Assembly: GCF_003073475.1 (NCBI RefSeq)
Contig: NZ_CP029033.1
Span: forward strand, 2,356,001 to 2,420,000
Direction: 5' to 3'
Source of the DNA: Actinobaculum sp. 313
GTDB taxonomy: Bacteria; Actinomycetota; Actinomycetes; Actinomycetales; Actinomycetaceae
DNA: 64,000 nucleotides
How positions within the stretch are numbered: the stretch's first letter is position 1; every line of letters starts with the position of its first letter. Below, piece by piece: positions 60,068-64,000 of the stretch. The translations under genes and the position numbers were made by a program. The notes under the pieces were generated by a model, which saw only the letters and a program-made list of their open reading frames with translations, searched no databases and was not told the DNA's origin.

Positions 60068-60119
60068 ACGCGAGGAGCGCCGGATCGCCCGTGCCGAGCA
60101 AAAGACCCGGAGGCGTTGA
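59802..60119 (+). CDS. Small hypothetical ORF C
   Basis: 105 residues. The C-terminal part from about residue 45 has coding character (MSLIVHARESHGATVSSLVA, then IQKEDIPLDIPLDTKTFALL and a basic helical end ERRIARAEQKTRRR). The start is uncertain; the first 40 residues overlap ORF B. It ends 18 bp before the second 120-bp TIR element. Unrecognised; antitoxin-like or DNA-binding roles cannot be judged. Confidence 0.4.
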   Translation: MRPVRQATPTPVRRTSTIQAAATFLPAKCFQANVEHGSVNVQRFSRQAMSLIVHARESHGATVSSLVAIQKEDIPLDIPLDTKTFALLEREERRIARAEQKTRRR

Positions 60120-60137
60120 AGGCCCTACCTCTGCGAC

Positions 60138-60257
60138 TGTCCAAATCCCGTCCAAACGGCGCTAATCTGGATTAATTCATTTTAAAGAATGGCGGAATCA
60201 TGCGGATTTTGGCTGGTGTGCCGTTCGGCTCTTTTCCGTTTGGACGGGATTTGGACA
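60138..60257. repeat. 120-bp TIR element, copy 2
   Basis: Same 20-bp perfect termini as copy 1 (60138-60157 and 60238-60257), exactly 80 bp apart. Its interior aligns with copy 1 only when reversed; the shared core lies at 60191-60211 on the minus strand. The element sits between ORF C and the fba terminator. Confidence 0.9.
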
Positions 60258-60299
60258 CGCATCCTATGCCGGTCACCTCAACAGCCCTGCATACGAAAA

Positions 60300-60326
60300 G
60301 CCGGGCACCCATTGCGGATGCCCGGC
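60300..60326 (-). terminator. Rho-independent terminator of fba
   Basis: Minus-strand GCCGGGCA ... TGCCCGGC stem followed by TTTTCG, 24 bp past the fba stop. Confidence 0.85.
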
Positions 60327-60350
60327 CAGCGCTTCTTCGGTTCAGCCCTA

Positions 60351-61379
60351 TCAGGCCATCTTGGTGCCGACGGAGCCAAGGCGCTCGCACGCCTCGACAA
60401 CACGCGCGGCCATGCCGGCTTCGGCAGCCTTACCCCACGAACGCGGATCGTACAGCTTCTTGGTACCGACCTCGCCGTCGATCTTGAGGACGCCGTCGTA
60501 GTTGCGGAACATGTGGTCCACAACCGGGCGGGTGAAGGCGTACTGCGTGTCCGTGTCAACGTTCATCTTGATGACGCCGTTCGCCACTGCGGTGGCGATT
60601 TCCTCAGCGGTGGAGCCGGAGCCGCCATGCATGACGAGGTCGAAGGGGCGGTTATCCTTCCAGCCGATCTCTGCGGCGACTTCTTCCTGGATGGTGCCAA
60701 GGATGTCCGGACGAAGCTTGACATGGCCCGGCTTATACACGCCGTGAACGTTACCGAAGGTCAGAGCCGTCAGGTAGCGACCATTCTCACCAACGCCGAG
60801 GGCCTTGACCGTCTTCAGTGCATCCTCCGTGGTGGTGTACAGCTTCTCGTTGATCTCACCAACGATGCCGTCCTCTTCGCCGCCGACAACGCCGATTTCG
60901 ATCTCAAGAATCGTGTTGGCCGCCTGCGACAATGCGAGCAGCTCCTTCGCGATCTCAAGGTTCTCATCCAGCGGCACTGCAGAGCCATCCCACATGTGGG
61001 ACTGGAAGAAGGGCAGGCGACCGGCTTTGACCTCTTCGGCCTCCAGCTCCATGATCGGGCGGATCCACGAATCGATGTTCTGCTTGGCGCAGTGATCGGT
61101 ATGCAGGGCAACCGTCACCGGGTAGTTCTTGGCAACCTCACGCGCATATGCGGCAAGCGAAAGTGAACCGGCAACGCGGTCTTTAATAGTGGAGCCGGAG
61201 GCGTACTCGGCGCCGCCAACCGAAACCTGGATGATGCCATCCGACTCAGCTTCGGCGAAACCGCGCAGTGCAGCGGTGAGCGTCTGCGACGACGTCACGT
61301 TAATCGCCGGGTATGCGAACTTGCCCGCCTTGGCGCGGTCAAGCATCTCGTTGTAAATCTCAGGAGTTGCGATAGGCAC
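60351..61379 (-). CDS. fba: Class II fructose-bisphosphate aldolase
   Basis: 342 residues. Class II zinc motifs: VALHTDHCAKQNIDSW, GEEDGIVGE-type acidic loop, YKPGHVKLRPDIL and MHGGSGSTAEEI. Cleaves fructose-1,6-bisphosphate in glycolysis or forms it in gluconeogenesis. The length and wording match the longer actinobacterial class IIA type. Own terminator. Confidence 0.97.
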   Translation of the reverse strand: MPIATPEIYNEMLDRAKAGKFAYPAINVTSSQTLTAALRGFAEAESDGIIQVSVGGAEYASGSTIKDRVAGSLSLAAYAREVAKNYPVTVALHTDHCAKQNIDSWIRPIMELEAEEVKAGRLPFFQSHMWDGSAVPLDENLEIAKELLALSQAANTILEIEIGVVGGEEDGIVGEINEKLYTTTEDALKTVKALGVGENGRYLTALTFGNVHGVYKPGHVKLRPDILGTIQEEVAAEIGWKDNRPFDLVMHGGSGSTAEEIATAVANGVIKMNVDTDTQYAFTRPVVDHMFRNYDGVLKIDGEVGTKKLYDPRSWGKAAEAGMAARVVEACERLGSVGTKMA

Positions 61380-61792
61380 GAGAACTCTCCTTTAGTAATT
61401 TCCTGGACTCTCCTATTCTCTCACTTCGTTCCGACAGAAAGTACCCCAAAAGGCCCCGGTATTTGTGCCCACATTGAGAGCCACAACACAACCAGCTCCA
61501 TACGCGTCCGAGGAGAAGGATCTTCCATCCTGCGGCTTCCCCTTGAACGGCGCGACTCCATACACGTCCGGCAGACGGCCGACTTCTGTCTGCGTGGTAG
61601 TGGGCCTCTCACACTTCCGCCAGCCACCGAGGGGTCGGCCAACCACTATCTTCCCGCTGTCCCCACTTACATCTTCTACCGACCCCACCGACACCTTCAG
61701 CCCCACTTCCTCGACACAAGGCGTACTTCCACCCTCCGTTCCGAAATGTTTTCTCCACCACCTGCCAGGCTGCACCGCGCTACGCTGGCACT
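61380..61792. other. 413-bp divergent intergenic region
   Basis: Between fba (minus) and the GNAT gene (plus). Contains GCTCCATACGCGTCCG and ACTCCATACACGTCCG 69 bp apart (about 61496 and 61565) and a -10 box directly before the GNAT start. No ORF of coding character. Confidence 0.45.
61781..61786 (+). promoter_or_regulatory. -10 box of GNAT gene, probable leaderless start
   Basis: TACGCT-GGCACT-ATG: hexamer 6 nt before the start codon, no ribosome site. Confidence 0.5.
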
Positions 61793-62068
61793 ATGGAAAT
61801 ACGAGATTCCGAGCGCGGCTTCGAGGCGATTATCGACGGCCAGGTAGCCGGGTTCATCGACGTCGACGACGACGGCGCCACCCTCACCCTTCCCCATACG
61901 ATCACCGACCCAGCTTTCGGGGGCCGAGGCGTCGGTTCAGCCCTGGTGCGCCGTGCCATTGAACAGGCGCGTACCACGGGCCGAGCCGTGCGGCCAACCT
62001 GCTCCTTCGCCGCGGCCTGGATTGCCAAGCATCCCGACGACGTCGCCGGAATCGAGGTTCTGGAATGA
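61793..62068 (+). CDS. Small GNAT-type N-acetyltransferase (YjdJ-like)
   Basis: 91 residues. Compact acetyl-CoA-binding core: AGFIDVDDDGATLTLPHTIT, then DPAFGGRGVGSALVRRAIEQ and a C-terminal RPTCSFAAAWIAKHPD typical of the YjdJ/GTLF3-like single-domain group. Stop overlaps the sirtuin start (ATGA), pairing an acetyltransferase with a deacetylase. Confidence 0.9.
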   Translation: MEIRDSERGFEAIIDGQVAGFIDVDDDGATLTLPHTITDPAFGGRGVGSALVRRAIEQARTTGRAVRPTCSFAAAWIAKHPDDVAGIEVLE

Positions 62069-62910
62069 TCAGCGATATCACGCAGGCGGCTCAGGCTCTC
62101 GCTGCGATGATCGCTGGGAAGAAGACTGTGGCAATCACCGGAGCCGGACTCTCCACAGACTCGGGCCTACCCGATTACCGCGGCAAAGGATCAACCGAGC
62201 AACCGTCAGTGTACTTTGATGACTTCGCCTCCGATCCGGTATGGCGCCGCTGGGTGTGGCAGCGCAATCAGGAGACGTGGCGCGCCGTCGACGCCCTTTC
62301 CCCCACCGCCGGGCATCGCGCTCTGGCACGGCTGGAACAAGCGGGACTCGTCGTCGGCGTCGCCACGCAAAATGTGGACAACCTGCACCAGAAAGCCGGG
62401 GCACGTAGAGTTGCGGAACTACATGGCTCGTTCACTCGAGTCACCTGTATTAGCTGTGGGGCCGAGTTTCCACGCGAGCGCGTCGACGTCGAGTTGCGGC
62501 GCCTTAATCCCGGCCTCACGGAGGATCCCGACCCCCGCCATGCGGCAATCCTCGCCGGTGCCGACCGCGAGGCCGCGCAGGCCTCAACGTTCGTCGTTCC
62601 CCCCTGCCCGCGCTGCGGCGGCATACTGAAACCAGCGGTGGTGTTCTTCGGGGAGAGTCTGCCCGGCCAGGCGATGCAAGACTCACTGGACATGGCCCGC
62701 GAGGCGGATGTGGCACTCGTCGTCGGAACTTCACTTGTGGTGATGACCGGCATGTTCGTGGTACGGGAGGCACTCGCCACTGGATCAACGCTTGCGATCA
62801 TTAGTCGCGGCGGCACCCAGGCCGACCCACTGGCCGACCTGCGGATCGAAGCGGGGGCTTCCGAAGTACTGCAACGCACGGCAGAGCTGTTACTCGGGAT
62901 CGAGAGCTGA
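62065..62910 (+). CDS. Sir2-type NAD-dependent protein deacylase
   Basis: 281 residues. Motifs: ITGAGLSTDSGLPDYRG, TQNVDNLHQKAG, ELHGS (catalytic His), zinc pairs CISC and CPRC, FFGESLPG and VGTSLVV. Removes acyl groups from lysines using NAD. Coupled by 4-bp overlap to the GNAT gene. The class resembles sirtuins of bacterial M/U or class II type; not assigned further. Confidence 0.93.
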   Translation: MISDITQAAQALAAMIAGKKTVAITGAGLSTDSGLPDYRGKGSTEQPSVYFDDFASDPVWRRWVWQRNQETWRAVDALSPTAGHRALARLEQAGLVVGVATQNVDNLHQKAGARRVAELHGSFTRVTCISCGAEFPRERVDVELRRLNPGLTEDPDPRHAAILAGADREAAQASTFVVPPCPRCGGILKPAVVFFGESLPGQAMQDSLDMAREADVALVVGTSLVVMTGMFVVREALATGSTLAIISRGGTQADPLADLRIEAGASEVLQRTAELLLGIES

Positions 62911-63238
62911 GCATTCTCGCGACCAGGTCGTGGATTCTCGCCAGTGGTGAGCTACCGGCAGCGCCCGGGCGGGCGCGCTTCCATCACCCCTCCGATTCAT
63001 GGTGCGCATTGAACCGGGTAATCTCCACCTGCGTTATTCGTTGGCAGCTTCACGGTCTAACTGTATTGCGGCATCGCCCAACTCCCTGCCAACACCGCAT
63101 GGCGACCGACAGTGATCGGGACACTCCGCGCCCTTGCTGTAACGAAACACTCCGCGTCCTTGCTGTAACGAATCTGCGGGCCCTTGCTGTAACGAAACAC
63201 TCCGCGTCCTTGCTGTAACGAATCTGCGGGCCTGCGCA
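62911..63238. other. 328-bp intergenic region with tandem repeat
   Basis: Between convergent sirtuin and methyltransferase genes. The only structure is the 50-bp perfect tandem duplication; no hairpin with a T-run found. Confidence 0.55.
63131..63230. repeat. 50-bp perfect tandem duplication
   Basis: 63131-63180 and 63181-63230 are identical. Each unit itself contains two copies of CCTTGCTGTAACGAA, so the core occurs four times. Ends 9 bp from the methyltransferase stop. Confidence 0.95.
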
Positions 63239-63994
63239 CTAGCTTCGATGCTGTACCACCCACCAGTGCATGGCGATTGCGGCGGCGGCTGCCACGTTAA
63301 GCGAACGGGTGGAACCGTACTGCTTGATGCGCACGGCCTGCTCGCACACGGCCAAGAGTTCATCCGAGATCCCGGTGGATTCCTGCCCGAAGACCAACAC
63401 GCAGCGCTCCGGCAGGTGGGTTTCCTCAAGCGCGGTGGAGTTTGGCGGATTGTCGACGGCGACCAGGTGGTAGTCATTCTCCCGTGCCCACTGCGCCAGA
63501 TCGACGGGAGCGGCGTGGTGCAGGATATCGAGGTACCGATCGGTGACAAGCGCTCCGCGACGGTTCCACCGGTGGCGCCCCACGATGTGTACACCGCCCA
63601 CATTGAATGCATTACCAGAACGGACAATCGACCCGATATTGAGATCGTGTTCAAGGTTCTCGATGGCGATGTGGAGGGCGCTGCGGTCGCGGTCCAGCTC
63701 CTCGCGAATGGCCTGCACGCTCCAGTAGCGGAACCGGTCCTCGACATTGCGGCGGTCGCCATTCGCCATCAGTTCCGGGTCGAAGCGCGGATCGTCCGGC
63801 CATGGTTGCGGCAGCGGCCCGACGCCGACGTCGCGCGGCGATTCCGTCATCCGGGTGGCGGTGTTGGTACTGTCCATGGCTGCTACCGCACCATCGATAC
63901 CCGCTGCGTCTTCTACCGCCGGCAATGCTTCTTCTATCTCTGGCAATGCTTCGCTTCCACCATGTTGTTCGGGCGAACTGCTGCGGTTCTTCAT
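63239..63994 (-). CDS. TrmH/SpoU-family RNA 2'-O-methyltransferase
   Basis: 251 residues as read; the true start may be Met 49 (MTESPRDVGVG), since the first 48 residues are Ala/Glu-rich and the ORF start is 6 bp from the window edge. SPOUT motifs: LNIGSIVRSGNAFNVGGVHI, LVFGQESTGISDELL and YGSTRSLNVAAAAAIAMHWW, the knot that binds SAM. The rRNA or tRNA target cannot be told from the sequence. Confidence 0.9.
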   Translation of the reverse strand: MKNRSSSPEQHGGSEALPEIEEALPAVEDAAGIDGAVAAMDSTNTATRMTESPRDVGVGPLPQPWPDDPRFDPELMANGDRRNVEDRFRYWSVQAIREELDRDRSALHIAIENLEHDLNIGSIVRSGNAFNVGGVHIVGRHRWNRRGALVTDRYLDILHHAAPVDLAQWARENDYHLVAVDNPPNSTALEETHLPERCVLVFGQESTGISDELLAVCEQAVRIKQYGSTRSLNVAAAAAIAMHWWVVQHRS

Positions 63995-64000
63995 AAGGCC

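Noticed and set aside
59802-60119. Antitoxin of a toxin-antitoxin pair
   Set aside because: Small basic ORF next to another small ORF, but no recognisable antitoxin or toxin fold and frames are uncertain.

Overview
The window looks like a chromosomal segment of a moderately high-GC actinobacterium, most likely a member of Actinomycetaceae (inference). Support comes from a mycothiol synthase (mshD), DUF3073 and DUF3618 proteins, the ppk1-Nudix neighbour pair, a GTP-type PEP carboxykinase, several apparently leaderless genes with a TANNNT box just upstream of the start codon, and a WXG-type secretion substrate. I see no rRNA, CRISPR array, insertion sequence, prophage or replication origin.

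Layout. 1-3554: a partial Nudix hydrolase and polyphosphate kinase (minus). 3555-6369: repeats, then a WXG-type secreted protein followed by an 8-TM membrane protein (plus). 6575-8334: mshD and an unknown gene (minus). 8778: tRNA-Lys. 9066-11845: an old-yellow-enzyme-type oxidoreductase and an unknown acidic protein. 12275-17136: dps, and a four-gene unit SRPBCC / sucrose-type MFS transporter / Usp / amylosucrase (minus). 17493-21958: EamA permease, EEP phosphatase, msrB, mscS (minus). 22480-22759: tRNA-Glu, -Asp, -Phe. 23094-29045: M20 deacylase; a phosphodiester glycosidase coupled to a GT2-GtrA protein; HAD phosphatase; small envelope proteins; DUF3073. 29257-43687: purine biosynthesis genes purD-C-S-Q-L and purF-M (minus), with a cupin, gdhA, a cell-wall 5'-nucleotidase and an SCP-like gene between them. 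44050-48485: pckG and two LppM-like lipoproteins. 49220-51603: an SDR-like reductase and purA. 52005-59068: glgP and a CUT1 sugar ABC transporter with a YesL protein. 59487-63994: small unknown ORFs, fba, GNAT, sirtuin, TrmH-type methyltransferase.

Metabolic theme: purine synthesis is nearly complete here. Carbon storage and use is also prominent: amylosucrase, glycogen phosphorylase, a sugar ABC importer, aldolase, PEP carboxykinase and polyphosphate kinase.

Two points affect every reader. First, at least seven genes, including the housekeeping genes purF and purA and a tRNA-Glu, each appear to lack exactly one base, mostly in homopolymer runs. All shifts are in the same direction, which suggests systematic sequence undercalling rather than real decay. 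The transporter next to amylosucrase instead carries an in-frame TGA that an indel cannot explain. Second, the intergenic DNA is rich in repeats. These include a 120-bp element with perfect 20-bp terminal inverted repeats, present twice in opposite orientation with a shared core, a second palindromic element present twice, and several minisatellites with different periods.
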